Assembly (NCBI RefSeq): GCF_900102545.1
Contig: NZ_FNBN01000008.1
Span: forward strand, 190,019-254,018
Direction of reading: 5' to 3'
Length of the DNA: 64,000 bases
Source of the DNA: Chitinophaga filiformis
GTDB taxonomy: Bacteria; Bacteroidota; Bacteroidia; Chitinophagales; Chitinophagaceae
In this document: positions 52,059-61,056 of the stretch, in pieces
Layout: every line of letters starts with the position of its first letter
Position numbering within the stretch: position 1 is the stretch's first letter
The notes under the pieces: generated by a model
Told to the model about the DNA's origin: nothing
Database searches by the model: none
What the model saw: only the letters and a program-made list of their open reading frames with translations
Translations under genes and position numbers: made by a program

Positions 52059-52844
52059 TTATGGTAGTTTATTAAGCCAGTCCAGAATGTAGTCAGCATC
52101 CTCTTTCCAGGTAGGTTGACCCAGCACGAAATGATTTCTGCTCTTGAACTCCTTATAATTCGTGATGGAATTACTGTGTTTGTATTTTTGATAATTCTTA
52201 TAATTCAACGAAGCAGGTATGGTGTTGTCATCACTGCCGGAAGTCAATAGCAAGGGAGCATGCGGATTTTCAAAGTTTATCCTGGCCGCATGGGTGATGG
52301 TATCTCTTACTATCAGCTTCGATTCCGGAATGGCAAACTGATAATAGGCCTCTTTCTGTGCATCACAGTCCATTCCATTGGTAAAAGCGTATTTCCATTG
52401 GTTGAACGACATCAGAAAGGATTGCCTTACAGAAGTAAAAAATCCAAGCGGGCCCAAGCCGGCTTTTAAAAAAGACAGTTTGAATGTGATAATCCCCTGT
52501 GGTGGTACCGAGTGAATGGCAACTCCCGAAAACCCCAATCCTCTCTGCAGCAGAAGCTGAACTATAAGCCCGCCGATAGAATGGCCGATCAATATGGGCT
52601 TTTCAGGAAGCTGCCTTATAATATTATCATAGTGATCCGTCAATACCGCAAGTCGGTTGGATGCAATATCTTTGTTGGGATGGCTGTTACGCAATACTTC
52701 GGCTGAAGCATTTTTGTGCGGCCAGGGAGGCGCGATGGTTCGGTATCCCTTATTTTCAAAATATGCCTTCCATTCATCCCAGCAACTGTGATGAACAAAT
52801 GCGCCGGTAATAAAAACGACTGTTTTTGGATGCGTTTTTCCCAT
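52059..52844 (-). CDS. Cytoplasmic alpha/beta hydrolase
   Basis: 261 residues from the ATG at 52844 (a TTG three codons upstream is also open). Nucleophile elbow GHSIGG with Ser89, an N-terminal HH segment (FVHHSCWDEW) and C-terminal His in RNHFVLGQP. No signal peptide. It is a lipase/esterase-type hydrolase of unknown substrate. First gene of a minus-strand unit with the epoxide-hydrolase-like lipoprotein, divergent from the sensor kinase at 53020. Confidence 0.85.
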   Translation of the reverse strand: MGKTHPKTVVFITGAFVHHSCWDEWKAYFENKGYRTIAPPWPHKNASAEVLRNSHPNKDIASNRLAVLTDHYDNIIRQLPEKPILIGHSIGGLIVQLLLQRGLGFSGVAIHSVPPQGIITFKLSFLKAGLGPLGFFTSVRQSFLMSFNQWKYAFTNGMDCDAQKEAYYQFAIPESKLIVRDTITHAARINFENPHAPLLLTSGSDDNTIPASLNYKNYQKYKHSNSITNYKEFKSRNHFVLGQPTWKEDADYILDWLNKLP

Positions 52845-52937
52845 AAGTAACAATTATGGTTACCCCATGCCAATTGCAATGCCCTATTCGTAAGTACATG
52901 AAGTTCAATTGTTTCATTGAAGGAGTATAGAGGCCGA

Positions 52938-52984
52938 CCGTGATATTTCACGGATTGGTTAACAGCCACCGTGAAATGTCGCGG
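52938..52984. promoter_or_regulatory. Paired 16-bp palindromes in the divergent promoter region
   Basis: CCGTGATATTTCACGG (52938-52953) is a perfect 6+4+6 palindrome; CCGTGAAATGTCGCGG (52969-52984) is the same site with one mismatched pair. They are 31 bp apart centre to centre, about three DNA turns, on the same face. They lie between the hydrolase start (52844) and the sensor kinase start (53020), the natural place for an operator controlling both. Confidence 0.6.
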
Positions 52985-53019
52985 TTATGATTTAAAATTC
53001 AATTAAGAGTGTTTCCCGC

Positions 53020-55248
53020 ATGACTAGACCTGTTATATATGCTTTTTTCATTATGATGATGGCTGCCCCGGCTTTGGCACAGCAATTGTCAACAAGGTCA
53101 CCCGGCGAATTGCGGCAACTGTTGCAGGAAAGTAAACTGGATAGTAACCGGATCCTGATACTGCATGCTTTGGGTAGAACATACCTTGATCAGGTATACA
53201 GTAACAAAAAGCAGCATTCAATGGATACTGCCATTGAGATTTTTAATCATGCAGTCAGACTGAGTGATACACTTCAATTAAAGCACCTTCGATATGAAAG
53301 CATGGAGCTGGAAGGACAAGCCTACCTTACCAGAGGCAATTCAGTAGAAGGGAAAAAACGTTTTTTTGAACTGGCAGCCATTTATCATTTAAAGGGTGAC
53401 ATTGGCAGGGAAGCCCGAGCCTGGTGCTTGTTAGCCCTGAGAATGAACCATGAAAGGGAAAATCAGCCTGATATTGAGGCTTTTTTTGATAAGGCTATCA
53501 CATTATACAAACAGGCTCATAACATCAAAGGGGAGGCAGAGGTCCGGGCATATCTGGCTGATTATCTATTTCAATCAAATATGCCCTCAAAGGCGGAAAA
53601 TGAATTGCTGCTTGCATTGGACCTGCTTCACCAGGTAAGAGCTACCAACGTTAGCAGGGTCTACTATCTTCTTTCCGTTGTCAACAGGTACCGTGGGTCT
53701 TATGAAAAATCATTGCTATACGCAACGGAATGTGTTGAAAATGCGGAACGCTACCAGGACCTTGCGCCTATTGACATACCTTATGGAGAACTGGCCCTGG
53801 TGTATGATGAATTGGGTCGTGCTGAAGAGAGTTGCCAATGGTACCGGAAAACGCTCAACGAAAGATTGGCACAAAAAGACGACAGAGTGATTGTATTCAG
53901 GACCGCAGGGTTTCTTATCCGCCAATTGATAAAATTAAAGAAAAGCAGAAATGCCCTTGCTTTGATGGATAGCCTGGCCACTGCAACTCCTCCCCAGGGG
54001 CAGTTTGAAAAGGCAATTGTTGCGCAGAACTTTGCCTGTTGCTTTGATGCACTGAAGCAATATGCGGAAGCAGAAAGATACTTTCTTGCAATGACGGCGT
54101 CTCTCAGGGATGCCCCCTGGGATCAGGAACTGATTTCCATTGGTAACATGGATGCGGGAAGGTTCTATTTGCAGCGCGGTCAGTTTAAGAAAGCGCATGT
54201 TTATTTGGATACTGCGCTGGCATATAGCAGGGATGCCCGGCTGTTAGATCAAAGAGCGTTGTTGCAAATGTTGTTCACCGCAGACTCTGCGCTCGGGAAT
54301 TATTCCACCGCCATTAAATACCTGCAGCGATGCCAGTTTATCAACGATTCAATTTACAATGAAAGGAAAAGCAGGCAGATTGAAGAATTGACTATACAAT
54401 ATGAAACGCAAAAGAAAGAACAAAACATCCGGCTGCTGGAAAAGGAAAGACGGTTACAGCAAAACGAATTAATAAAAGAGCAAAATACAAAACGCTGGAT
54501 CGTTGGAGTGACCCTGTTACTTGTCGTTATAACTGGGTTACTTGTAAACTATTCACGTTTAAAACAACGGACGAATAGGAAATTGCGGATCCAGCAACGA
54601 CAAATTGAAAAGAAAAACGATTCTTTGCAACATTTGGTAGAGGAGAAGGAATGGTTAGTAAAGGAAATCCATCACCGGGTAAAAAACAATTTTCAGATAG
54701 TAATGGCGCTATTGCGTACACAGGCAGCATATTTGCAGGGATCCGAAGCCATACAGGCAGTTACAGAAAGCCAGCAACGGATTCAGGCCATGTCATTGGT
54801 GCATCAGAAACTGTATCAATCAGATAATCTATCAGCCATCAACATGGCCGATTACATCCATGAATTGATAGATTGTCTGAAAGATAGCTTTCATACAGGA
54901 TATACAATCCGTTTCAACCTGCAAATTGAGCCGGTAAAATTGGATGTCTCGCATTGTGTTCCACTTGGACTTATATTGAACGAAGCTGTCACCAACGCTA
55001 TTAAGCACGCTTTCCCAGGTAAGAAGGAAGGTGTTATTCATATTTCATTAAAAAGCATATCGCACAATCATTTTCTGCTTTCTATAAAAGACAATGGAAC
55101 TGGCCTGCCTGCAACATTCGACAGTGCCAGACAGACCTCCATGGGTATGAAATTGATGCGGGGGCTTAGTGGTGATCTTGATGCAACATTCCAGGTAAAC
55201 AATAATGGAGGCACAGAAATACTGCTTGACTTTGCAAGTGAAGCGTAA
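53020..55248 (+). CDS. TPR-containing sensor histidine kinase (HisKA_2 type)
   Basis: 742 residues. Signal peptide or first helix (about 1-21), periplasmic TPR array (about 25-440), a coiled segment, one membrane helix (about 492-512, WIVGVTLLLVVITGLLV), then HisKA_2 with EIHHRVKNNFQ (His551/His552) and a HATPase (LNEAVTNAIKHAF, DNGTGLP). Bacteroidota use this architecture to sense envelope signals. The stop is 14 bases before the regulator gene, so the two form a cognate pair. Confidence 0.92.
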   Translation: MTRPVIYAFFIMMMAAPALAQQLSTRSPGELRQLLQESKLDSNRILILHALGRTYLDQVYSNKKQHSMDTAIEIFNHAVRLSDTLQLKHLRYESMELEGQAYLTRGNSVEGKKRFFELAAIYHLKGDIGREARAWCLLALRMNHERENQPDIEAFFDKAITLYKQAHNIKGEAEVRAYLADYLFQSNMPSKAENELLLALDLLHQVRATNVSRVYYLLSVVNRYRGSYEKSLLYATECVENAERYQDLAPIDIPYGELALVYDELGRAEESCQWYRKTLNERLAQKDDRVIVFRTAGFLIRQLIKLKKSRNALALMDSLATATPPQGQFEKAIVAQNFACCFDALKQYAEAERYFLAMTASLRDAPWDQELISIGNMDAGRFYLQRGQFKKAHVYLDTALAYSRDARLLDQRALLQMLFTADSALGNYSTAIKYLQRCQFINDSIYNERKSRQIEELTIQYETQKKEQNIRLLEKERRLQQNELIKEQNTKRWIVGVTLLLVVITGLLVNYSRLKQRTNRKLRIQQRQIEKKNDSLQHLVEEKEWLVKEIHHRVKNNFQIVMALLRTQAAYLQGSEAIQAVTESQQRIQAMSLVHQKLYQSDNLSAINMADYIHELIDCLKDSFHTGYTIRFNLQIEPVKLDVSHCVPLGLILNEAVTNAIKHAFPGKKEGVIHISLKSISHNHFLLSIKDNGTGLPATFDSARQTSMGMKLMRGLSGDLDATFQVNNNGGTEILLDFASEA

Positions 55249-55262
55249 TAAAACCACTGAAT

Positions 55263-57179
55263 ATGAAAGAACAGATCCTCATAGTAGAAGACCAGTTTGT
55301 CGAGGCGGATTATCTACGCCTGTTGCTGGAGCAGGCCGGTTACGGCATTACAGGTATTGCCCGCTCGGTTCCGCAGGCCCGGGAAATGATAAAGGACAAA
55401 AAGCCTGATTTCGTTCTTTTAGATATTTTTCTAAAAGGGAAACAAACCGGGATCGATCTTGCAAAGCTGCTGGCTGCTGATAATATTCCTTTTGTATACT
55501 TGTCAGCCAATTCAGGTGAAGATCTGCTGAATGCAGCCAAGCAAACGCAGCCCTACGGTTTTCTGGTGAAACCATTCAGGGAGAAAGACCTGCTGGTAGC
55601 ACTTGAAATTGCCAGATACCGTCATGCACATAGTATTGAAGCGCGGTACCATAAGGAAACTGAGTTGCGCAAACACTTAAAAACAATTATAAAGAGCGCC
55701 GGTACCTGGTCGGAAAAATTGCTGAGAATAGCGACGGCCCTGCAGTCGTATATTCCTTTTGACTTCCTCGCAGCCGGGTTCGATAATATTAAAGACCCTT
55801 TCTTTAAAGGCATGTGCTTTTTAAGAATTGGTTTTGATGAATACCAGATGATTGGCCTGCACGAATTGTCCACCATTACGGGAAAGCCAACGAAAGAATT
55901 GATTGCGCTGCAGTCACAGGTTCCGGGGGATGAAATAGCCGCATTTTATGATGATATCGCCTTTTATCATATTTGCCGGCAGCCATCTTTAAGGAAATTA
56001 TTTGCCGACACATTCCAGTTAAGATCGCATTTGGAAATGCCCATGCGTTTGATGGACCGAACGCCTTTCAGTTTTTGTTTATATAACAGAAGACCGGATG
56101 CCTATACTGCAGAACAGCTGGAGCTTTTTGAAAGAATCCAGTTTTCATTGATTCAAACCATTGAAAGCTTACTGCAGGATGAAATTAGTGAAGAGGCAAA
56201 ATTGCAGCAACGGGAAACCCAAAAGCAGTTTAATGGTATCGTTGGTAAAAGTCACCTCCTGTTGAATGTATTTGATCACATTTCGCAGGTGGCGCCTTCA
56301 GACACTTCTGTTCTTATATTGGGAGAAAGTGGAACAGGCAAAGAAAAAATTGCCGATTGCATACATCATTTATCGCCCCGGAAGGGAAAGCCATTTGTTA
56401 AATTGAACTGTGCCACATTGCCTGCCACCCTGATTGAAGCCGAGTTGTTCGGTCACGAAAAAGGGGCTTTTACCGGTGCGCATGAGAAAAGGATCGGAAA
56501 ATTTGAAAGAGCAGACAAAGGAACCCTCTTCCTTGATGAAGTGGGTGAAATGCCGGTTGAATTGCAGGTGAAATTATTGAGGGTCCTGCAGGAGAAGGAA
56601 ATTGAAAGAATAGGTGGAAGAGATACCATAAAAGTAGATGTTCGCATTGTTGCGGCTACGAATAAAAACCTGGAGAAGGAGGTGGCTGAGGGGCGTTTTC
56701 GACTGGACCTGTATTACCGTTTGAATGTTTTCCCGATTGCCCTGCCCGCTCTGCGCGAGCGTAAGGAGGATATTCCAGCATTGGCTTATCATTTTATGAA
56801 TCATTATAGCCATAAGGCAGGAAAGAAGATCAGTAGCATAGCTGAAAATGTACTCAGAAAAATGATGGCTTACAACTGGCCAGGTAATATCCGTGAACTC
56901 GAACATTTGATAGAAAGAAGTGTGTTGCTTACCAAAGGAACCGTCATTGAAGATATACTACTGCCGACAGTTGATAGTAAGAACATAATAGCTGAAGGGC
57001 AGGAGGCGGCTATGAAAACGATCGTTGAAAATGAAAGAGATTATATCATCTCGGTGCTGCGGAAATGTAATGGAAGAATATGGGGGGAGGGAGCTGCTGC
57101 CGACATACTGAATATTAATCCTTCTACCTTAAAGTCAAAAATGAAAAAGCTCGGGATAAAAAAGGAGTATATTAAATAG
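55263..57179 (+). CDS. REC-GAF-AAA+ sigma-54-type transcriptional activator
   Basis: 638 residues. Receiver with phospho-acceptor Asp54 (FVLLDIFLKG) and Lys in VKPFRE; a GAF-like region (about 140-310); AAA+ domain with Walker A GESGTGKE (354-361), the sigma-54 contact loop GAFTGA (401-406), LFLDEVGEMP, and NWPGNIRELEHL; and a Fis-like helix-turn-helix at the end (WGEGAAADILNINPSTLKSKMKKLGI, read as AADILNINPSTLKSKMKKLG). It should activate sigma-54 promoters when phosphorylated by the upstream kinase. rpoN is not in the window and no -24/-12 site was recognised next to it. Confidence 0.92.
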   Translation: MKEQILIVEDQFVEADYLRLLLEQAGYGITGIARSVPQAREMIKDKKPDFVLLDIFLKGKQTGIDLAKLLAADNIPFVYLSANSGEDLLNAAKQTQPYGFLVKPFREKDLLVALEIARYRHAHSIEARYHKETELRKHLKTIIKSAGTWSEKLLRIATALQSYIPFDFLAAGFDNIKDPFFKGMCFLRIGFDEYQMIGLHELSTITGKPTKELIALQSQVPGDEIAAFYDDIAFYHICRQPSLRKLFADTFQLRSHLEMPMRLMDRTPFSFCLYNRRPDAYTAEQLELFERIQFSLIQTIESLLQDEISEEAKLQQRETQKQFNGIVGKSHLLLNVFDHISQVAPSDTSVLILGESGTGKEKIADCIHHLSPRKGKPFVKLNCATLPATLIEAELFGHEKGAFTGAHEKRIGKFERADKGTLFLDEVGEMPVELQVKLLRVLQEKEIERIGGRDTIKVDVRIVAATNKNLEKEVAEGRFRLDLYYRLNVFPIALPALRERKEDIPALAYHFMNHYSHKAGKKISSIAENVLRKMMAYNWPGNIRELEHLIERSVLLTKGTVIEDILLPTVDSKNIIAEGQEAAMKTIVENERDYIISVLRKCNGRIWGEGAAADILNINPSTLKSKMKKLGIKKEYIK

Positions 57180-57181
57180 TA

Positions 57182-58066
57182 TTATCTCTCCTGGCTATTT
57201 CTACCCAACAGACGCATTTTCTTTCTGTAACTTCCCGGATTTTCTCCTGTCATCTTCTTAAAAAAGCGGTTGAAGTAGGAGATATTCTCAAATCCTAAAC
57301 TATAGGCAAGGTCCTTGATCGATACATCCTTTAACAGCATGATCCGCTGGGCCTTCTCTATTTTCTTCTGACTGATATATCGTCCGGGTGTACACCCCAT
57401 GCTCTTTTTAAACAGGCGGATGAAATGATCTTTTGATAGGAAACTCATCGCTGTTAGTTCTTCTACATTAACAGGTTTATCGATGTTCGCATGGATATGA
57501 TGCAGCGTTTTTATTATCCGTTCGTCGATATCCAGCCCCTTGTCAGATGCGTGCACCAGAAAGCGCGAAAACACCTGTTTAAGGATGCCCTCCGCTTCCA
57601 TTTCAAAAGCCAGCGGAGTCGTCTTCTGGAGCGCGATATTTTTAATGAGCATAGCCGGATTATCGTAAGATACGGGATCATAGTATTTCAGCTGCCGGTC
57701 CGGATGAATGCCCGCAAGGCGCTTGATCAGCTGAATGGCCAGCGGGTCTGCTTCAATTTCTACAGGGAAATCAACCATGTCAAAAATACTGGGCAGATGA
57801 TCTGTCTCTTCATAAAGATGAATATAGTACAGTGATAGATGACCCTCACATTCATATCCATGATTAGTATAGGAGGGAGTAAGATATAAGTGATCTTTTT
57901 TCAGTGCATACTTTTTCCCATCCCGGATGATGCTGGCGGTCCCGTTTTCTACCAGGTGTATCCTTGTAAAAGGGCTGCAAATATTTTTCCAGTTCCAGTC
58001 GGCATGGTGAACTGCATGTCCAACATTCAGTAAAATGAAATCCGGATATTTTCGCTCTCTGTTCAT
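57182..58066 (-). CDS. AraC-family transcriptional regulator
   Basis: 294 residues. The N-terminal cupin-like half (about 20-140) likely binds an effector; the C-terminal two helix-turn-helix motifs (MSFLSKDHFIRLFKKSMG and LAYSLGFENISYFNRFFKKMTG) are standard AraC. Its stop is 2 bases past that of the convergent sigma-54-type activator gene. Upstream (58067-58340) are direct repeats that could be its binding site. Confidence 0.92.
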   Translation of the reverse strand: MNRERKYPDFILLNVGHAVHHADWNWKNICSPFTRIHLVENGTASIIRDGKKYALKKDHLYLTPSYTNHGYECEGHLSLYYIHLYEETDHLPSIFDMVDFPVEIEADPLAIQLIKRLAGIHPDRQLKYYDPVSYDNPAMLIKNIALQKTTPLAFEMEAEGILKQVFSRFLVHASDKGLDIDERIIKTLHHIHANIDKPVNVEELTAMSFLSKDHFIRLFKKSMGCTPGRYISQKKIEKAQRIMLLKDVSIKDLAYSLGFENISYFNRFFKKMTGENPGSYRKKMRLLGRNSQER

Positions 58067-58345
58067 TTACAAGGTGGTTGTAATAAATGTATCGTTTAAA
58101 TATCGATAAAGTACAACTTTTACCACACACCTCCTAAAAATAGGTCGATATCCCAAACTGATACCCCGCCAGCTTCGCAGGAGGATTTTCTAAAATATCC
58201 CGCTGCCAGTTATACCGGTAACAGCTGCCACCATCCATTTTTAGGTAGATTTATTTTCATTATTTAGACAAGACTAAATTAATTATAGAACAAGTCTAAT
58301 ATTATATTTTATAAAATTGTCCAAGAGTTAAAATTTAGACTGAGT
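58067..58345. other. Intergenic region upstream of the AraC gene, with direct repeats
   Basis: About 280 bases. TAGACAAGACTAA (58265-58277) and TAGAACAAGTCTAA (58286-58299) are near-identical direct repeats one to two bases over 20 apart, i.e. two DNA turns, as AraC-type dimers prefer. The remainder is AT-rich, with no frame or RNA gene recognised. Confidence 0.35.
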
Positions 58346-58393
58346 AAAAAGGGGAAAGGCTGATTCATCACTGAACCAGCCTTTCCCCTTTTA
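58346..58393 (-). terminator. Terminator of the DUF1624-type acyltransferase gene
   Basis: AAAAGGGGAAAGGCTG / CAGCCTTTCCCCTTTT, a perfect 16-bp stem with a 14-base loop; T-run on the minus strand 28 bases after the gene's stop. Confidence 0.9.
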
Positions 58394-58420
58394 TTGTAGC
58401 CTGAATTTATTTAATCAGTA

Positions 58421-59653
58421 TCAGAAGTAGCTTAACCACTTTTTCTGGCCCTGATTCGCCTGTTTATACTGGCTGAACAAACGGCTTAGCGGGTAAAGCA
58501 GCAGCATTACAGCGATCCATACCAGGTAGACAACAGGGAGAGAGAATCCGTATCCCTGCAACTGAGTATTAGCCGTCACCCATGTTGTCAGGTTAACCAT
58601 GTCTGCCGGAGGGTGTCCGGACAAACCGGCTGCAAGAACACCCAGGCCATGTATCAATGGGATGTGCAGCAGGTAAAAGAACATGGGCACCTTACCAAAG
58701 ACAAGCACCTTAGAAGTGAACCTGTTCAGTGGTCGCTCAGCATATGCGAGGAACAATAATGCAGGTCCCAGCGTCATCAGTATATACAGTAATGAAGGCG
58801 GATACTTTGTAACATTGACAAAAGAAAGGAGCGTGAACATGAAATTTTGCTGGCCTGACCAATGCGCTGCATCGCCATAGATATTTATCCAGCGAAGGAT
58901 GACAAAAAGGAGAATAGCCCCGATACCTATGTTGCGTAATAGCTTTTTACGGGTTTCAGGAGCTGTATCCGGTGTATAAAGGCTGCCCAGGCAATAGCCC
59001 AGGCTGATAATGCCTATGTACGGAATCACAGGGTACCCTACAATAAAACGGAAGGGACCAGCAGTGAATCCGGCAAAATTAGGCTGGTGCAATACCGACC
59101 ACAGAAATGCAAATGGACTATCACCTGCAACATGCACGTTATCCAGGGCGTTGTGTCCTGCTACCAGGAGAATCCCCAGGGGGAGCAACACTTTCCGCGG
59201 TAAATGGATCAGCAGGGCGAGTACCATCATGCTGATACCGAATGCCCAGATCACCTGGAGAATGAATGCCGGGTAATGAGGATTAAAGGTCCAGAACAGC
59301 GTAATTAGGAATAGTTCTACAAACACCAGCCAGATGCCTCTTGTAAAGAGGAAACCGGAGAGCGCTTTACGGCCATTCTTTGCTCCATAGAGGCAGGCTG
59401 ATACACCGGCAAGGAGCATAAAAGTGGGAGCACAGAAATGCGTGATCCATCGTGTGAAGAAGATAGGAACACTGGTGTGTTGCAGGTCCGTCGGATCGTT
59501 GATATAAGAATACGCGTGAAAATAGTCGCGAACGTGATCAAGTGCCATAATGATCATAATAGTGCCTCTGAGTAGATCAATAGACTCTATACGGCGACTT
59601 TTGGCAACCGTCTTTGGTTTGCCGGTTGGTGCAATGGTATTATCTCGGTTCAT
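58421..59653 (-). CDS. DUF1624/HGSNAT-like integral membrane acyltransferase
   Basis: 410 residues from the ATG at 59653; a TTG at 59665 lies upstream. About ten to twelve membrane segments. The family signature RIESIDLLRGTIMIIMALDHVRDYF opens the domain (read in parts as IDLLRGTIMI and MALDHVRDYF), with the conserved His in DHVRD and a later HFCAP. These proteins resemble heparan-alpha-glucosaminide N-acetyltransferase and may acylate surface sugars. Single gene with its own terminator; substrate unknown. Confidence 0.87.
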   Translation of the reverse strand: MNRDNTIAPTGKPKTVAKSRRIESIDLLRGTIMIIMALDHVRDYFHAYSYINDPTDLQHTSVPIFFTRWITHFCAPTFMLLAGVSACLYGAKNGRKALSGFLFTRGIWLVFVELFLITLFWTFNPHYPAFILQVIWAFGISMMVLALLIHLPRKVLLPLGILLVAGHNALDNVHVAGDSPFAFLWSVLHQPNFAGFTAGPFRFIVGYPVIPYIGIISLGYCLGSLYTPDTAPETRKKLLRNIGIGAILLFVILRWINIYGDAAHWSGQQNFMFTLLSFVNVTKYPPSLLYILMTLGPALLFLAYAERPLNRFTSKVLVFGKVPMFFYLLHIPLIHGLGVLAAGLSGHPPADMVNLTTWVTANTQLQGYGFSLPVVYLVWIAVMLLLYPLSRLFSQYKQANQGQKKWLSYF

Positions 59654-59839
59654 AAGGAAGCCCAAATATCAGCAAATTTCAAGGATCTTTTGTAATGAGA
59701 ATATCAAACGATCGGTACATGCCTTTTAACTTATCCAGTGAGGGACTTTACCCGATCTGCCAAATCGTTAAGACGTCCCGCCAAAAGTATAATTCCTTCC
59801 CCGTCATCCGCCCGAAATTTGTAAAAAAATAAGAACACA

Positions 59840-60658
59840 ATGTCTAAAACAATTTTCATTACCGGCGCATCATCAGGACTTGGCAAAGCAACTGCAAAAC
59901 TTTTTCACAGCAAAGGCTGGCATGTAATTGCCACCATGCGTAAACCACAGGAAGAAAAAGAACTGTCATTGCTGGATAACGTTACCCTGTTACAATTGGA
60001 TGTGACCAGTCTTTCGAGCATAGAAGAGTGTGTGCGCACCGCCACCAGTCAGTTCAATATCGACGTGGTATTTAACAATGCTGGCTATGGGCTTGTCGGG
60101 CCACTGGAAACCCTTTCCGATGAACAGATCACCAATTTACTCAACACAGATCTGTTGGGCGTGATCAGGGTAACAAAAGCTTTTATGCCTCACTTCCGTG
60201 AGAAAGGAGCCGGATTGTTTATCAATACCTCCTCTATTGGCGGCATGATCACCTTCCCGCTCAATGCGCTTTACCATGCAGCAAAATGGGGACTGGAAGG
60301 TCTGGCAGAAAGTATGCATTTTGAGCTGTCAAAGTTTGGTATCGGTATCAAAAACATCCTTCCCGGCGGTATCCGTACAGACTTCGTCGGCCGATCTATG
60401 GCTTACGGCACATTGAATACAGCACCATACCAGGCGATCCTTGACAAAGCCAACCAGGCATTCAGCGAAGTGATGAAGCCAGAACAACTGACACCTCCCG
60501 AGATCATCGCTGAAACTGTATACGAAGCAGCTACCGATGGGAAAGACCAGTTGCGTTATATCGCCGGTGAAGATGGTAAACAATTCTATGCCAGCCGGAA
60601 CAGGTTGGGCGCAGATGCTTTCAGAGAACAGTTTGACCAGCTATTCTTTGGTAAATAG
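59840..60658 (+). CDS. Short-chain dehydrogenase/reductase
   Basis: 272 residues, classical SDR. Cofactor motif TGASSGLG (8-15), NNAG, catalytic Ser (NTSSIGG) and Tyr-x3-Lys (YHAAK). R in MRKP after beta2 suggests NADP preference. The substrate is unknown. It is followed by a GC-rich repeat array and then an AraC regulator in the same direction, a common SDR/AraC pairing. Confidence 0.93.
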   Translation: MSKTIFITGASSGLGKATAKLFHSKGWHVIATMRKPQEEKELSLLDNVTLLQLDVTSLSSIEECVRTATSQFNIDVVFNNAGYGLVGPLETLSDEQITNLLNTDLLGVIRVTKAFMPHFREKGAGLFINTSSIGGMITFPLNALYHAAKWGLEGLAESMHFELSKFGIGIKNILPGGIRTDFVGRSMAYGTLNTAPYQAILDKANQAFSEVMKPEQLTPPEIIAETVYEAATDGKDQLRYIAGEDGKQFYASRNRLGADAFREQFDQLFFGK

Positions 60659-60660
60659 GA

Positions 60661-61010
60661 CGCCCAACAACGCCTCATCAACAAAACACAATAAGGCCCC
60701 GGTAGGGGTCCTATTGTTTGTTGCGCGGGGGAACCCCTGGGTGGGTTGATAACCCCGGGGAACCGTGGGGTACAACCGGAAAACAACGTGTCATTAACAA
60801 AACATAATAAGGCCCCGGTAGGGGTCCTATTGTTTGTAGCGCGGGTTGATAACCCCGGGGAACCGTGGGGTACAACCGGAAAACAACGCGCCATTAACAA
60901 AACATAATAAGGCCCCGGTAGGGGTCCTATTGTTTGTAGCGCGGGGTGAAACCCCGGGTGGGGTGATAACCCCGCAAAAACGCGGGATGACAACCCGGAA
61001 AACGACGTGT
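60661..61010. repeat. GC-rich three-copy intergenic tandem repeat
   Basis: Units (anchored on ATAAGGCCCC) start at 60691, 60807 and 60907, periods 116 and 100. Each holds a hairpin-forming AATAAGGCCCC-ggta-GGGGTCCTATT core, then GGGTT-gat-AACCCC and CCCCGGGG elements. The third unit decays into CGGGG/CCCCG hairpins ending near 61010. No coding frame is conserved among the units. It is not a CRISPR: units are too long and there are no distinct spacers. Confidence 0.88.
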
Positions 61011-61056
61011 TAGGCGTACCCCCCGGTACGTCGCACAAAAAATGGTAAATTGCAAC

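Noticed and set aside
52854-53019. Sigma-54 (-24/-12) promoter in the divergent region
   Set aside because: No GG-N10-GC with TTGC core at correct spacing on either strand.
60661-61010. Possible CRISPR array
   Set aside because: Only three units of 100-116 bp, no unique spacers between short repeats, and no cas genes.
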